A stretch of DNA of 64,000 bases from Acetobacterium paludosum. GTDB taxonomy: Bacteria; Bacillota; Clostridia; Eubacteriales; Eubacteriaceae. The stretch lies in the NCBI RefSeq assembly GCF_008086595.1, contig NZ_RXYA01000010.1:103850-167849 (forward strand), written 5' to 3'. Below, one piece after another: positions 1 to 9,072 of the stretch (its first letter is position 1; every line of letters starts with the position of its first letter). A model generated the notes under the pieces. The model did no database searches, was not told where the DNA came from, and worked only from the letters and a program-made list of their open reading frames with translations. Both the position numbers and the translations under genes were made by a program.

Positions 1-95
1 AAAGCAATGTTGAAAAAACGAGCTTTGCCGGAGATGGCAAAACCCTGGCGAAAACCTTATTTGGAATTTTGTCAGAGAAAAAATATTTAGGCTAG
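1..95 (+). CDS. lctB: Electron-transfer flavoprotein beta subunit LctB, C-terminal fragment
   Basis: Only the last 30 codons are inside the window, read in the frame whose stop TAG is at 93-95. The visible tail contains [18 protein letters not shown], typical of the C terminus of EtfB proteins. The other open frame (stop at 88-90) gives no recognisable sequence. With LctC it would form the FAD-containing EtfAB half of the lactate dehydrogenase/Etf complex, which oxidises lactate with NAD+ by spending reduced ferredoxin. The stop lies 14 bases before lctC, consistent with one operon. The identification rests mostly on the neighbours. Confidence 0.85.
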   Translation, partial: SNVEKTSFAGDGKTLAKTLFGILSEKKYLG

Positions 96-109
96 AAAGG
101 AAAAAAATC

Positions 110-1348
110 ATGGCAGGAATAAAAATAATTAATGAAAATGCAGGTCGAGAGATCTATGAAGCACTGGCAGAGATTTGTCCTTTCGGAGCCTTCAGTTATG
201 AAAATGATAAGCTTGAAGTGACGGCCGCCTGTAAGATGTGCAAAATGTGTTTAAAAAAAGGACCGGAAGGCATTCTCATTCTTGAAGAGGACGAGAAAGT
301 CGCCATTGACAAGGATTTATACCGGGGAATTACGGTCTATGTGGATCATATCGAAGGAAAGATTCACCCCGTCACATTTGAACTGATTGGAAAAGCCCGA
401 GAACTTGCAAAGGTTACTAATCATCCGGTTTATGCTTTGTTAATGGGAACCAATATTAAGAAGCCGGCAGAGGAACTTTTGAATTACGGCGTCGATAAGG
501 TTTTTGTGTATGACGAACCGGAATTAAAGCATTTTGTGATTGAACCCTATGCCAACGCATTTGAAGATTTTATTGAAAAAATAAAACCATCTTCCATCTT
601 GGTTGGCGCAACCAATGTCGGCCGTTCGCTGGCTCCGCGAGTGGCAGCCCGCTACCGCACCGGTCTGACCGCTGATTGCACGATTTTAGAAATGAAAGAA
701 AATACCGATTTGGTACAGATCCGTCCGGCTTTTGGCGGAAATATTATGGCCCAAATTGTTACCGAAAATAATCGTCCCCAGTTTTGCACCGTTCGCTATA
801 AAGTGTTTAACGCGCCTGAATTTGTGAAAGATCCTTGGGGAACCATTGAAATGATGGAAATCGAAAAAGAAAAACTGATTTCATCCATTGAAGTCCTGGA
901 AGTGATTAAAAAAGAAAAAGGACTGGATATTTCTGAGGCGGATACCATTGTGGCGGTCGGCCGAGGGGTAAAAAGCGAAAAAGATTTAGATATGATTAAT
1001 GAATTTGCCGAAAAAATTGGCGCTGTCGTGGCCTGTACCCGGCCCGGAATTGAAGCCGGCTGGTTCGACGCAAAGCTGCAAATTGGGCTTAGCGGCCGAA
1101 CGGTAAAACCAAAGTTGATTATTGCCCTTGGTATTTCCGGCGCGGTACAGTTTGCCGCCGGGATGCAAAATTCCGAATACATTATTGCCATTAACAATGA
1201 TCCCAAGGCACCCATTTTTAATGTTGCCCACTGTGGGATGGTTGGTGATCTGTATGAGATACTGCCGGAATTGTTGAAAATGATCGAAGCGTCGGAAACA
1301 ATAACAGAGCAGGAAATAACCGAGCCTGAAGAAAGGATGGCAGTATAA
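110..1348 (+). CDS. lctC: Electron-transfer flavoprotein alpha subunit with N-terminal Fe-S domain (LctC)
   Basis: 412-residue EtfA homologue. Residues 1-65 form a ferredoxin-like extension with Cys23, Cys41, Cys44 and Cys47, suited to one [4Fe-4S] cluster and absent from ordinary EtfA. Residues 75-260 are the Etf alpha/beta domain. Residues 280-400 are the FAD-binding EtfA C-terminal domain ([19 protein letters not shown], then [10 protein letters not shown]). In A. woodii LctC works with LctB and LctD in electron-confurcating lactate oxidation; the same chemistry is inferred here. The ATG at 110 follows an AAAGGA site, and the stop is one base before the lctD start, so translation is probably coupled. 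Confidence 0.95.
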   Translation: MAGIKIINENAGREIYEALAEICPFGAFSYENDKLEVTAACKMCKMCLKKGPEGILILEEDEKVAIDKDLYRGITVYVDHIEGKIHPVTFELIGKARELAKVTNHPVYALLMGTNIKKPAEELLNYGVDKVFVYDEPELKHFVIEPYANAFEDFIEKIKPSSILVGATNVGRSLAPRVAARYRTGLTADCTILEMKENTDLVQIRPAFGGNIMAQIVTENNRPQFCTVRYKVFNAPEFVKDPWGTIEMMEIEKEKLISSIEVLEVIKKEKGLDISEADTIVAVGRGVKSEKDLDMINEFAEKIGAVVACTRPGIEAGWFDAKLQIGLSGRTVKPKLIIALGISGAVQFAAGMQNSEYIIAINNDPKAPIFNVAHCGMVGDLYEILPELLKMIEASETITEQEITEPEERMAV

Positions 1349-1349
1349 G

Positions 1350-2750
1350 ATGGATTATAAAAAAGTTACAGCAGCGGATATCACTTTTTTAAAGGAACTG
1401 ATTCCGGCTGAACGCATTTTTGTGGGCACCGAAATTGGTGAAGATTTCAGCCATGATGAATTGGCAACCATTCATTCTTATCCAGAAGTTTTGATTAAGG
1501 TAAAATCGACAGAAGAGATTTCAAAAATCATGAAATTCTCCTATGATCATAATATTCCGGTGGTCGTGCGAGGCTCCGGTACCGGCCTGGTTGGCGCTTG
1601 CGTTCCGTTATTCGGCGGAATCATGCTGGAAACCACCCTGATGAACAATATTCTTGAGCTGGATACGGAAAACCTGACGGTAACGGTCGAACCAGGGGTA
1701 CTCCTGATGGAACTGTCAAAATTTGTGGAAGAAAGTGATCTTTTCTATCCCCCGGATCCCGGCGAAAAATCGGCGACGATTGCCGGAAATATCAGTACGA
1801 ATGCCGGCGGGATGCGGGCCGTAAAATATGGGGTCACCCGGGACTATGTCCGCGGGCTGACGGTGGTACTTTCCAACGGCGAAATTATTGAGCTGGGTGG
1901 AAAAATTGTTAAGAACAGCTCGGGCTACAGCTTGAAAGATTTGGTTATTGGTTCAGAAGGAACGCTTTGTGTCATTACCGAAGCCATTTTAAAGCTTTTG
2001 CCGCTACCTAAAAAGACCCTGAGCTTATTGATTCCCTTTGACAATATTGGGGCCGCTGCCGGAATTGTGCCAAAGATCATCAAATCTAAAGCGATTCCTA
2101 CAGCGATTGAATTTATGGAACGGCAAACCATTCTATTCGCTGAAGAATTCCTGGGCAAAAAATTCCCGGATTCCAGCAGCAACGCCTATATCCTGCTAAC
2201 TTTTGATGGCAATACTAAAGAACAGGTAGAAGCCGAATATGAAGTGGTGGCTAATCTCTGCTTGGCAGAAGGTGCCAAGGATGTCTTTATTGTCGATACC
2301 GATGAACGGAAAGATTCCGTTTGGTCGGCCCGGGGCGCTTTTTTAGAAGCAATCAAGGCGTCCACTACTGAAATGGATGAATGTGATGTGGTGGTGCCAA
2401 GAAATCGAATCGCTGAATTCATTGAATTCACCCATGACTTAGCAAAAGAAATGGATCTGCGGATTCCGAGTTTTGGACATGCCGGAGATGGAAATCTTCA
2501 TATCTATGTATGTCGGGACAAACTGGGCCAGGAAGAATGGAATGCAAAACTTGACGAAGCGATGGGTCGTATGTATACAAAAGCACTCACCTTCCATGGC
2601 TTGGTTTCAGGAGAACACGGCATCGGCTATGCTAAACGGCAGTATCTTCTAAATGACTTTGGAACTGAACATCTGGCTTTAATGGCCGGAATCAAACAAA
2701 CCTTTGATCCCAAAAACCTACTTAATCCTAAAAAAGTATGTCAGATGTAG
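1350..2750 (+). CDS. lctD: FAD-dependent D-lactate dehydrogenase LctD
   Basis: 466 residues of the GlcD/FAD-oxidase family. The N-terminal PCMH-type FAD domain carries [14 protein letters not shown] (about residues 70-85) and a [19 protein letters not shown] segment that contacts FAD. The C-terminal FAD-oxidase domain has GHAGDGNLH and SGEHGIG, whose histidines hold catalytic or metal-site positions in this family. It oxidises lactate to pyruvate and passes electrons to the LctBC flavoprotein in the cytoplasm. It starts one base after lctC and ends 7 bases before the lctE start. Family membership is certain; the role in bifurcation follows from the linked Fe-S EtfA. Confidence 0.95.
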   Translation: MDYKKVTAADITFLKELIPAERIFVGTEIGEDFSHDELATIHSYPEVLIKVKSTEEISKIMKFSYDHNIPVVVRGSGTGLVGACVPLFGGIMLETTLMNNILELDTENLTVTVEPGVLLMELSKFVEESDLFYPPDPGEKSATIAGNISTNAGGMRAVKYGVTRDYVRGLTVVLSNGEIIELGGKIVKNSSGYSLKDLVIGSEGTLCVITEAILKLLPLPKKTLSLLIPFDNIGAAAGIVPKIIKSKAIPTAIEFMERQTILFAEEFLGKKFPDSSSNAYILLTFDGNTKEQVEAEYEVVANLCLAEGAKDVFIVDTDERKDSVWSARGAFLEAIKASTTEMDECDVVVPRNRIAEFIEFTHDLAKEMDLRIPSFGHAGDGNLHIYVCRDKLGQEEWNAKLDEAMGRMYTKALTFHGLVSGEHGIGYAKRQYLLNDFGTEHLALMAGIKQTFDPKNLLNPKKVCQM

Positions 2751-2757
2751 GTGGAGT

Positions 2758-4299
2758 ATGAATGATATTGTACTTTTCTTAATCGCATTAATTCCGGTAT
2801 TATGGCTGATTGTTTCTCTGGGGATCTTAAAGATCCCCGGACACAAAGCCTGTCCCATTGCCTTGGTCATTACCATTATCTTAAGTTTGCTGGTATGGAA
2901 AATGCCGGTGGTGGATAGTCTTACCGCGGCGTTGGAAGGCGGAGCGATGGCCATCTGGCCGATCATGCTGATCATTGTCGCAGCTGTTTTCACTTATAAT
3001 CTGGTCACGCATACCGGAGGAATGGAAACGATTAAAAAGATGATGACCACGGTTTCCACGGATCAACGGATATTGGTATTGATTATTGCCTGGGGCTTTG
3101 GCGGATTTTTAGAAGCCATTGCCGGGTTTGGAACAGCGGTAGCCATTCCCGCCAGCATTCTGGCAGCACTTGGGTTTAATCCGGTGTTTGCCGCTATTAT
3201 TTGTTTAATTGCCAACACGACCCCAACCGCTTTTGGGGCGATCGGTTTACCGGTGAGTACCCTGGCACAGGTTACCGGACTTAATGTAAACGATCTATCC
3301 TTCACCATTGCGATTCAACTTTTTATTATGATTGTCGTGGTGCCGTTTATTCTGGTTATGTTCACGGGCAAAGGAATTAAAGGACTTAAAGGTGTTTTCT
3401 GGATCACCCTTTTTGCCGGAATTTCCTTTGCATTGCCGCAAATATTTGTGGCAAAGTTTTTAGGGGCCGAGTTACCGGCAATTGTAGGATCCGTCTTATG
3501 CATGGCGGTAACCATATTCATTGCCAAGGTCTTTTATAAAGATACTGCCTCAAAGGATCAGGAGAAAATTGATCTAAAAACGGCGGTGATGGCATGGCTG
3601 CCATTCATATTGGTGTTTATGATTATTATTCTTTGTTCCTCATTATTTCCAGCAATTAATGGCGCTTTGTCTCAGGTTAAAACATCGGTACAGATCTATA
3701 CCGGCCCTCACGGAAAGCCTTTTACATTCCTTTGGCTGGCAACTCCCGGGACACTGATCATTTTTGCCACTTACCTGGCGGGTCTGATCCAGGGCGTGAA
3801 ATTTGGGGTAATCAGTAAAATTCTCGGAAACACCATTAAGCAGATGCTTAAATCAGCGATAACCATTATCTCCATTGTCGCAGTAGCCAAAGTAATGGGT
3901 TATAGCGGCATGATTGGTATCATTGCAACCATTTTAGTTTTACTAACGGGAAGTTACTATCCGCTGATTTCGCCGTTTATCGGAGCGATGGGGACTTTTG
4001 TAACCGGCAGTGATACGTCAGCCAACGTTCTTTTTGGTGGCCTTCAGGTGGAGGCGGCCAAGGCTATCGGGATTAGTCCCTATTGGCTGGCAGCAGCCAA
4101 TACAGCCGGTGCCACGGCCGGAAAGATGATCTCGCCCCAAAGCATTGCTGTGGCAACAGCGGCGACTGGAATTATTGGCAGCGAGGGAAAAATATTACAG
4201 ACCACACTTAAAGTTTGTCTGGCTTATGTTGTTGTGATTGGGTTGGTTGTGTATTTTGGAGCACCGCTCATCGAAGGCCTTTTGAGTACCTTCCGTTAG
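2758..4299 (+). CDS. lctE: L-lactate permease LctE
   Basis: 513-residue hydrophobic protein of the LctP/LldP lactate permease family with about a dozen predicted membrane helices. Family signatures include GFGGFLEAIAGFGTAVAIP and, near the C terminus, TAGATAGKMISPQSIAVA. It imports lactate with protons across the cytoplasmic membrane. The frame is open from 2704, inside lctD, but the ATG at 2758 follows an AGGTGGAG site and gives a first helix at the expected place (MNDIVLFLIALIPVLW). A strong intrinsic terminator follows the gene, so the downstream racemase gene may be expressed at a lower level. Confidence 0.95.
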   Translation: MNDIVLFLIALIPVLWLIVSLGILKIPGHKACPIALVITIILSLLVWKMPVVDSLTAALEGGAMAIWPIMLIIVAAVFTYNLVTHTGGMETIKKMMTTVSTDQRILVLIIAWGFGGFLEAIAGFGTAVAIPASILAALGFNPVFAAIICLIANTTPTAFGAIGLPVSTLAQVTGLNVNDLSFTIAIQLFIMIVVVPFILVMFTGKGIKGLKGVFWITLFAGISFALPQIFVAKFLGAELPAIVGSVLCMAVTIFIAKVFYKDTASKDQEKIDLKTAVMAWLPFILVFMIIILCSSLFPAINGALSQVKTSVQIYTGPHGKPFTFLWLATPGTLIIFATYLAGLIQGVKFGVISKILGNTIKQMLKSAITIISIVAVAKVMGYSGMIGIIATILVLLTGSYYPLISPFIGAMGTFVTGSDTSANVLFGGLQVEAAKAIGISPYWLAAANTAGATAGKMISPQSIAVATAATGIIGSEGKILQTTLKVCLAYVVVIGLVVYFGAPLIEGLLSTFR

Positions 4300-4340
4300 A
4301 ATTTTAATTAAAAAAAATATAAATTGTTTCAATCAAATAA

Positions 4341-4383
4341 AGGGCATTAGGGGAGAACGCTTTCCTCTGATGCCTTTCTTTTA
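4341..4383 (+). terminator. Intrinsic terminator between lctE and lctF
   Basis: A 12-bp stem (arms 4343-4354 and 4363-4374, with two G-T pairs) is followed by TTTCTTTT. It sits inside the lct gene run and should reduce readthrough into lctF. No clear promoter is visible between it and lctF. Confidence 0.8.
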
Positions 4384-4400
4384 AAAGAAAGAAGGAAAAA

Positions 4401-5675
4401 ATGATGAAAATAAGTTTGCCTTATGGAAAAGAAAAGCTGACTGCAGATTTAGATGAGTCCATCTTAAATGGTGTCCTGGTATCACAAATTGAGAATTATG
4501 ATCCTCAAAAATCACAAATTGACATCGTCAAAGAAGCGTTGTTAAATCCGGTCGATTCCCCAGGACTCAGAGAACTAGCCAAAGGAAAGAAGAAAGTCGT
4601 GATTATTGCCAGTGATCATACCCGACCAGTCCCCAGCAAGATCATTATGCCATTGATGCTGGCGGAAATTCGCGCGGGCAATCCCAATGCCGAAATTACC
4701 ATCCTCATTGCCACCGGCTTTCATCGATTAACTACCAAAGAAGAAATGATTCAGAAATTTGGAGAGGCAATTGTTGAAAAAGAAAAAATTGTGGTTCATG
4801 ATTCTGGCGATGCCGACAGCCTTGTAAAGATTGGGATTTTACCTTCAGGGGGCGAGCTGATTATTAATCAGTTAGCCGAAGAGGCTGATTTGCTTGTTTC
4901 GGAAGGCTTCATTGAACCGCATTTTTTTGCCGGGTTTTCCGGAGGCAGAAAAAGTGTGCTGCCGGGAATCGCCAGCCGGGTCACCGTTTTGGCCAATCAC
5001 TGCGGCGAATTTATCGCCCATCCCAAGGCCCGAACAGGATGCATTGAGGGAAACCCGCTCCATATCGACATGCTTTATGCCGCAAGAGCCGCAAAGCTGG
5101 CTTTTGTCGTTAATGTGGTCATTAATTCTGAAAAAGAAGTGATCCATGCGGTGGCCGGTGATTGTGGCAGCGCCCATGCAAAGGGGTGTGAGTTTTTAAA
5201 AAGTCTCTGCAGAGTTAAGGCAATCCCCAGCGATATTGTTATCACCTCCAACGGCGGGTATCCTCTGGACCAAAACATCTACCAGGCCGTTAAAGGGATG
5301 ACGGCAGCGGAAGCCGCCGTGAAGCCGGGGGGCGTTATTATTATGGTAGCAAAGTCAAATGATGGCCATGGGGGAGATTCTTTTTTTAATACCTTTAAAG
5401 ATGAGAAAAATATTGAGGCAATGTCAGAGCGTTTTGAAAAAACACCAAGAAATGAAACCATTCCCGATCAGTGGGAAGCTCAGATTCTGGCACGAATTCT
5501 GTTAAAAGCGAAAGTCATCTATATTTCTGCGGCACCGGAAGCAATGATCCGCGAGTTTCAGATGACACCGGCAAAAGATTTAGCAGAAGCATTGTCAATC
5601 GCCCGAGAATACCTGAACAATGACCAGGCAAGAATAACGCTTATTCCGGATGGGGTAGCGGTGATTGTTGAATAA
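4401..5675 (+). CDS. lctF: Nickel-pincer lactate racemase LctF (LarA family)
   Basis: 424-residue LarA-type racemase interconverting D- and L-lactate, which lets an LDH specific for one enantiomer use both. Key residues are at the same numbers as in Lactiplantibacillus LarA: His108 (TGFHR), His174 (IEPHFFAGF), Lys184 (GGRKS, attachment site of the nickel-pincer nucleotide) and His200 (ANH). The DHTRPVPS motif is at 72-79. It needs cofactor made by LarB, LarC and LarE, which are not in this window. ATG at 4401 and 4404 are both possible after the AAGAAGG site. It ends the lactate cluster. Confidence 0.93.
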   Translation: MMKISLPYGKEKLTADLDESILNGVLVSQIENYDPQKSQIDIVKEALLNPVDSPGLRELAKGKKKVVIIASDHTRPVPSKIIMPLMLAEIRAGNPNAEITILIATGFHRLTTKEEMIQKFGEAIVEKEKIVVHDSGDADSLVKIGILPSGGELIINQLAEEADLLVSEGFIEPHFFAGFSGGRKSVLPGIASRVTVLANHCGEFIAHPKARTGCIEGNPLHIDMLYAARAAKLAFVVNVVINSEKEVIHAVAGDCGSAHAKGCEFLKSLCRVKAIPSDIVITSNGGYPLDQNIYQAVKGMTAAEAAVKPGGVIIMVAKSNDGHGGDSFFNTFKDEKNIEAMSERFEKTPRNETIPDQWEAQILARILLKAKVIYISAAPEAMIREFQMTPAKDLAEALSIAREYLNNDQARITLIPDGVAVIVE

Positions 5676-5760
5676 AGAGAAATTAAAGTGTAGTTATATT
5701 ATGAGGGTTTCAGATAGCGGATATAACTGAGATTGAAAATGAAATAGAAAGAGCATATCG

Positions 5761-5826
5761 TCAAGAGGTGCTTTGGTCTAATAGAGAACATACTATTGGG
5801 TCAAAGGACCTCTTTGATTTTTTATG
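5761..5826 (+). terminator. Probable intrinsic terminator after lctF
   Basis: Imperfect long hairpin: TCAAGAGGTGCTTTGGTC at 5761-5778 pairs with bases 5799-5817, with an inner AATAG/CTATT pairing, followed by a T-rich run at 5818-5823. It lies 86 bases after the lctF stop. The same bases also read as an open frame of about 38 codons without a start (see findings), so the hairpin could be accidental. Confidence 0.5.
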
Positions 5827-6172
5827 ATGATAAGTTATAAAGGATCTTGAATGGAAAATAATTATTCAGTGCTGAAAAAATTTACACTTCATTCATAAGT
5901 ATTTATAGCTTCCTAGATAAAAAAAACAAAAAAATAGTTCGCTTGTACCAAAAATGGGAGGATGCTTCTGTTAATATGAATTTATACATGAGAGAGGAGA
6001 AATTAAAATAGTGAAACTTTATCATATTTATTTGAGAATTAAAGGAGTATAATAGCGTTATATACAACAAAGATACTGAATTTAGTTGAATAAGAATCTT
6101 GTAAGGCATATGCATACAAAAAAAGAAAACGATTGTAAAAGTCGATGATCTTTATTAAAAGAAGGTGATAAT
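5827..6172 (+). promoter_or_regulatory. AT-rich region upstream of the cas operon with a candidate promoter
   Basis: No gene is visible. The stretch is very AT-rich. A perfect TATAAT at 6048-6053 has only a poor -35 match (around 6025-6030), so it is a weak candidate for the cas operon promoter, giving a leader of roughly 115 bases. A GAAGGTG ribosome site precedes the TTG start of cas3. No repeat, RNA gene or operator could be recognised. Confidence 0.35.
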
Positions 6173-8377
6173 TTGAAATACTTAGGTCATACAAAAGATG
6201 GTAAGTGTTTTACAGGAGAGGAGAATTCGCAAGAATTAATAACTCATCTCAAAAATGTGTCAAATTATGCTGAAAAGTTCGCAATGAGTTTTGATGCTGG
6301 TGAAATGGGTGCATTATTAGGATTGGTTCATGATCTTGGCAAATATCAAATAAATTTTCAGGATCGAATCAGAGGAAGAAGTAAAGTAAAAGTAGATCAT
6401 GCCACATTAGGTGCAAAAGTACTAGCTGAAAGCTGGAAAGAAATGGGCTGGCTTCATGGAATGGTGGTTGCTGGTCATCATACCGGTCTTAAAGATAGTG
6501 GATGTGGGTCAAATATGGGAGATAATACATATTCTTCAAGAATTAATAATTATCAGGGCCAAGATACAGAATATAGTAATGAAATAAATATACCCAGTGA
6601 TTTCAAACCTAAGATGATTAATTGTGATAATGAGACAATGAGTTTTGCCTTTGCAACCTATTTTAAAATGCTTTTCTCTTGCTTGGTGGATGCTGACTGG
6701 ACAGACACCGAAGAATATATTACAGATATAAGCAGAGACAGTCTTCCGTATACAATTCAAGAATTAGATAAAAAATTAATTAGTGGTATACCAGCCAATA
6801 ATGGTTCCTTTATTAATAATATTCGTGCAGAAATACTGAAAGATTGTCAGGAGGCTTCCCAAAGGGAACAGGGACTATTTACATTGACTGTACCTACTGG
6901 CGGTGGCAAAACATTGTCTTCTTTGTCATTTGCATTACAACATGCTTTAAAACATAATCTCAAACGGATTATTTATGTCATTCCTTATACCAGCATTATT
7001 GAACAAAATGCAGATGTTATTGCTAATATTCTTGGTAAAGAATTTGTTTTAGAACACCATAGCCAGGTTGATGAAACCAAGGGAATTCTTGGAGAAGATG
7101 ATATTGAGGAAGATATAAAAAAAAGAATAAAGTGGGCCAGTGAAAATTGGGATATACCGATTATTTTAACCACAAATGTTCAGTTTTTCGAATCTTTCTT
7201 TTCAAACAAACCTTCAAAAGCAAGAAAACTACATAATATTGCAGAAAGTGTGGTTATTTTTGACGAAGCACAAATGTTGCCTAGAGAATTGTTATCCCCA
7301 TCCATGTATGCCATTTCTGAGTTAGTCACAAATTATAAAGTAACAGCGATTTTGTGCAGTGCAACTCAACCGGCAATCAGTCAATATAAATATGAAAAAT
7401 TAAAAATTTCAGAAATCATAGGCAATCCAGGAGAACTTGCAAAGAAATTAAAGCGTGTGGAATATGAAGTGATTGGTAAAAAGAGTGATGAAGATATTTT
7501 GGAAATGTTTGCTGAGAATAGAAAAACACTCTGTATTGTAAACTCCCGTAAACATGCTTACGCACTTTACAAGTTAGTATCCGAGGATGAACGTTTTAAG
7601 AATATTTATCACCTCAGTACCTTGATGCACTGTACAAATCGGCGTGAAGTGCTAAAAAAAGTCAAAGAAAGACTGGAAAAAAATGATGATGTTATTTTAA
7701 TTGCGACATCATTGGTGGAAGCAGGAGTAGACATCGACTTTCCTGTTGTGATGAGAAGTATTGCTGGGATAGATAATATTATACAGGCAGGAGGGCGAGC
7801 CAATCGGGAAGGAAAATTGAAAAAGGGGCGGGTTTTAGTATTTGAACCGACAAGTGATGCCGGAAAGATACCAAAAGTCATCCAAAGCATGGCCAGTCTT
7901 ACAAAAGAGGTGATCGCAGTATTAGGCGAAGAGGCTTTTGAAATGAAAGGGGTAACAATGTATTTTGAAAATTTATATCATGCATCAAGTTCTGATAATA
8001 TTTTAGATTCAAAAAATATTTTAGATGAATTCGAAATTAAAGGAAACAGTTATAGATTTAATTTTGAAACAGTAGCAAAAAAATACAAAATCATTGAAGA
8101 TAATACAGAAAATATTATTATCAACCTTTCAAAGGAATCAAAGGAATTAACTGAAGAATTACGACAGCATATATTTAAAAGGGTTAGCACTAGAAAACTG
8201 CAACAGTATTCGGTTTCTATTTATAAAAATGAATATCAAAAATTATTAGAAGAAAATGCACTAGAAGTATTAGATAGTGGTTTTAATATACTCAATAATA
8301 ATCAGTACTACAAAGGTGAAACAGGGTTAGATATATTCACAGATAATAATAAAAATGCAGAATGCAGTATAATTTAG
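6173..8377 (+). CDS. cas3: CRISPR-associated nuclease/helicase Cas3 (type I-C)
   Basis: 734 residues with the standard Cas3 layout. The N-terminal HD nuclease has His53-Asp54 (LVHDLGK), His76 and the GHHTG pair at 102-103. The SF2 helicase follows, with Walker A PTGGGKT near residue 242 and a DEAQ box near 363. The late helicase motif reads QAGGRANREG. Recruited by Cascade bound to target DNA, it unwinds and degrades the invader from 3' to 5'. The start is TTG at 6173, with GAAGGTG ten bases upstream. It is the first gene of the cas operon, 11 bases before cas5c. All motifs look intact, so the effector is probably active. Confidence 0.97.
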   Translation: MKYLGHTKDGKCFTGEENSQELITHLKNVSNYAEKFAMSFDAGEMGALLGLVHDLGKYQINFQDRIRGRSKVKVDHATLGAKVLAESWKEMGWLHGMVVAGHHTGLKDSGCGSNMGDNTYSSRINNYQGQDTEYSNEINIPSDFKPKMINCDNETMSFAFATYFKMLFSCLVDADWTDTEEYITDISRDSLPYTIQELDKKLISGIPANNGSFINNIRAEILKDCQEASQREQGLFTLTVPTGGGKTLSSLSFALQHALKHNLKRIIYVIPYTSIIEQNADVIANILGKEFVLEHHSQVDETKGILGEDDIEEDIKKRIKWASENWDIPIILTTNVQFFESFFSNKPSKARKLHNIAESVVIFDEAQMLPRELLSPSMYAISELVTNYKVTAILCSATQPAISQYKYEKLKISEIIGNPGELAKKLKRVEYEVIGKKSDEDILEMFAENRKTLCIVNSRKHAYALYKLVSEDERFKNIYHLSTLMHCTNRREVLKKVKERLEKNDDVILIATSLVEAGVDIDFPVVMRSIAGIDNIIQAGGRANREGKLKKGRVLVFEPTSDAGKIPKVIQSMASLTKEVIAVLGEEAFEMKGVTMYFENLYHASSSDNILDSKNILDEFEIKGNSYRFNFETVAKKYKIIEDNTENIIINLSKESKELTEELRQHIFKRVSTRKLQQYSVSIYKNEYQKLLEENALEVLDSGFNILNNNQYYKGETGLDIFTDNNKNAECSII

Positions 8378-8388
8378 GAGGATTAAGT

Positions 8389-9072
8389 ATGGGTTATGGT
8401 GTGAAAATTCGGGTTTGGGGCGATTATGCATGTTTTACACGTCCAGAAATGAAAGTGGAAAGGGTGAGTTATGACATGATGACTCCTTCAGCTGCCAGGG
8501 GCATTATTGAAGCAATTTATTGGAAACCGGCGATAAAATGGACTATTGATAAAATTCATGTAATTAACCCAATTAGGTTCACAAATGTTCGAAGAAATGA
8601 AGTATCAGAGGTTGCAAAATTAGGAAGCATCAAAAAAGCAATGGATCAATCAGAACCTTATCACATCATTGCTCCGGAAAATCGACATCAACGAGCAGCT
8701 CTTATTCTTAGGGATGTTGAATATGTAATAGAAGCACATTTTGATTTAAATAAGGAGAAGGCTGGGGAAACTGACACTGTGGAAAAACACTATAATATTG
8801 CGTTAAGGCGATTAAGACAAGGACAGTATTTTCATCATCCTTCATTGGGTACCAGGGAATTTGGTGCATCCTTTGAACTGATTGAGGATGAAACGGCTGT
8901 ACCAAAAAGTAAAATTATCGGAGACGTTGATTTGGGTTATATGCTATATGATATGAACTTTACGTTGGATGAGAGTAAAACAAAACAAACCGTTAATCCG
9001 AGCTTTTTCAGAGCTAAACTTGAGGATGGAGTGTTAAATTTATCAAAAGTTAGAAATGAGGTGAAAATTTGA
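8389..9072 (+). CDS. cas5: Type I-C crRNA endonuclease/Cascade subunit Cas5c
   Basis: 227-residue Cas5 of the I-C (Cas5d) subtype, starting MGYGVKIRVWGDYACFTRP and continuing with DMMTPSAARGIIEAIYW, typical of this family. In type I-C, which lacks Cas6, Cas5c cuts pre-crRNA within the repeat and stays on the 5' handle of the crRNA. The ATG at 8389 is preferred over an upstream in-frame ATG at 8362 because TAGGAGG lies just ahead of it and the upstream ATG is inside cas3. Its stop overlaps the cas8c start by 4 bases, indicating coupled translation. Confidence 0.95.
   Translation: MGYGVKIRVWGDYACFTRPEMKVERVSYDMMTPSAARGIIEAIYWKPAIKWTIDKIHVINPIRFTNVRRNEVSEVAKLGSIKKAMDQSEPYHIIAPENRHQRAALILRDVEYVIEAHFDLNKEKAGETDTVEKHYNIALRRLRQGQYFHHPSLGTREFGASFELIEDETAVPKSKIIGDVDLGYMLYDMNFTLDESKTKQTVNPSFFRAKLEDGVLNLSKVRNEVKI

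Noticed and set aside
1..90. Alternative frame at the window start ending at 88-90.
   Set aside because: Its translation is not protein-like, whereas the frame ending at 95 matches the EtfB C terminus.
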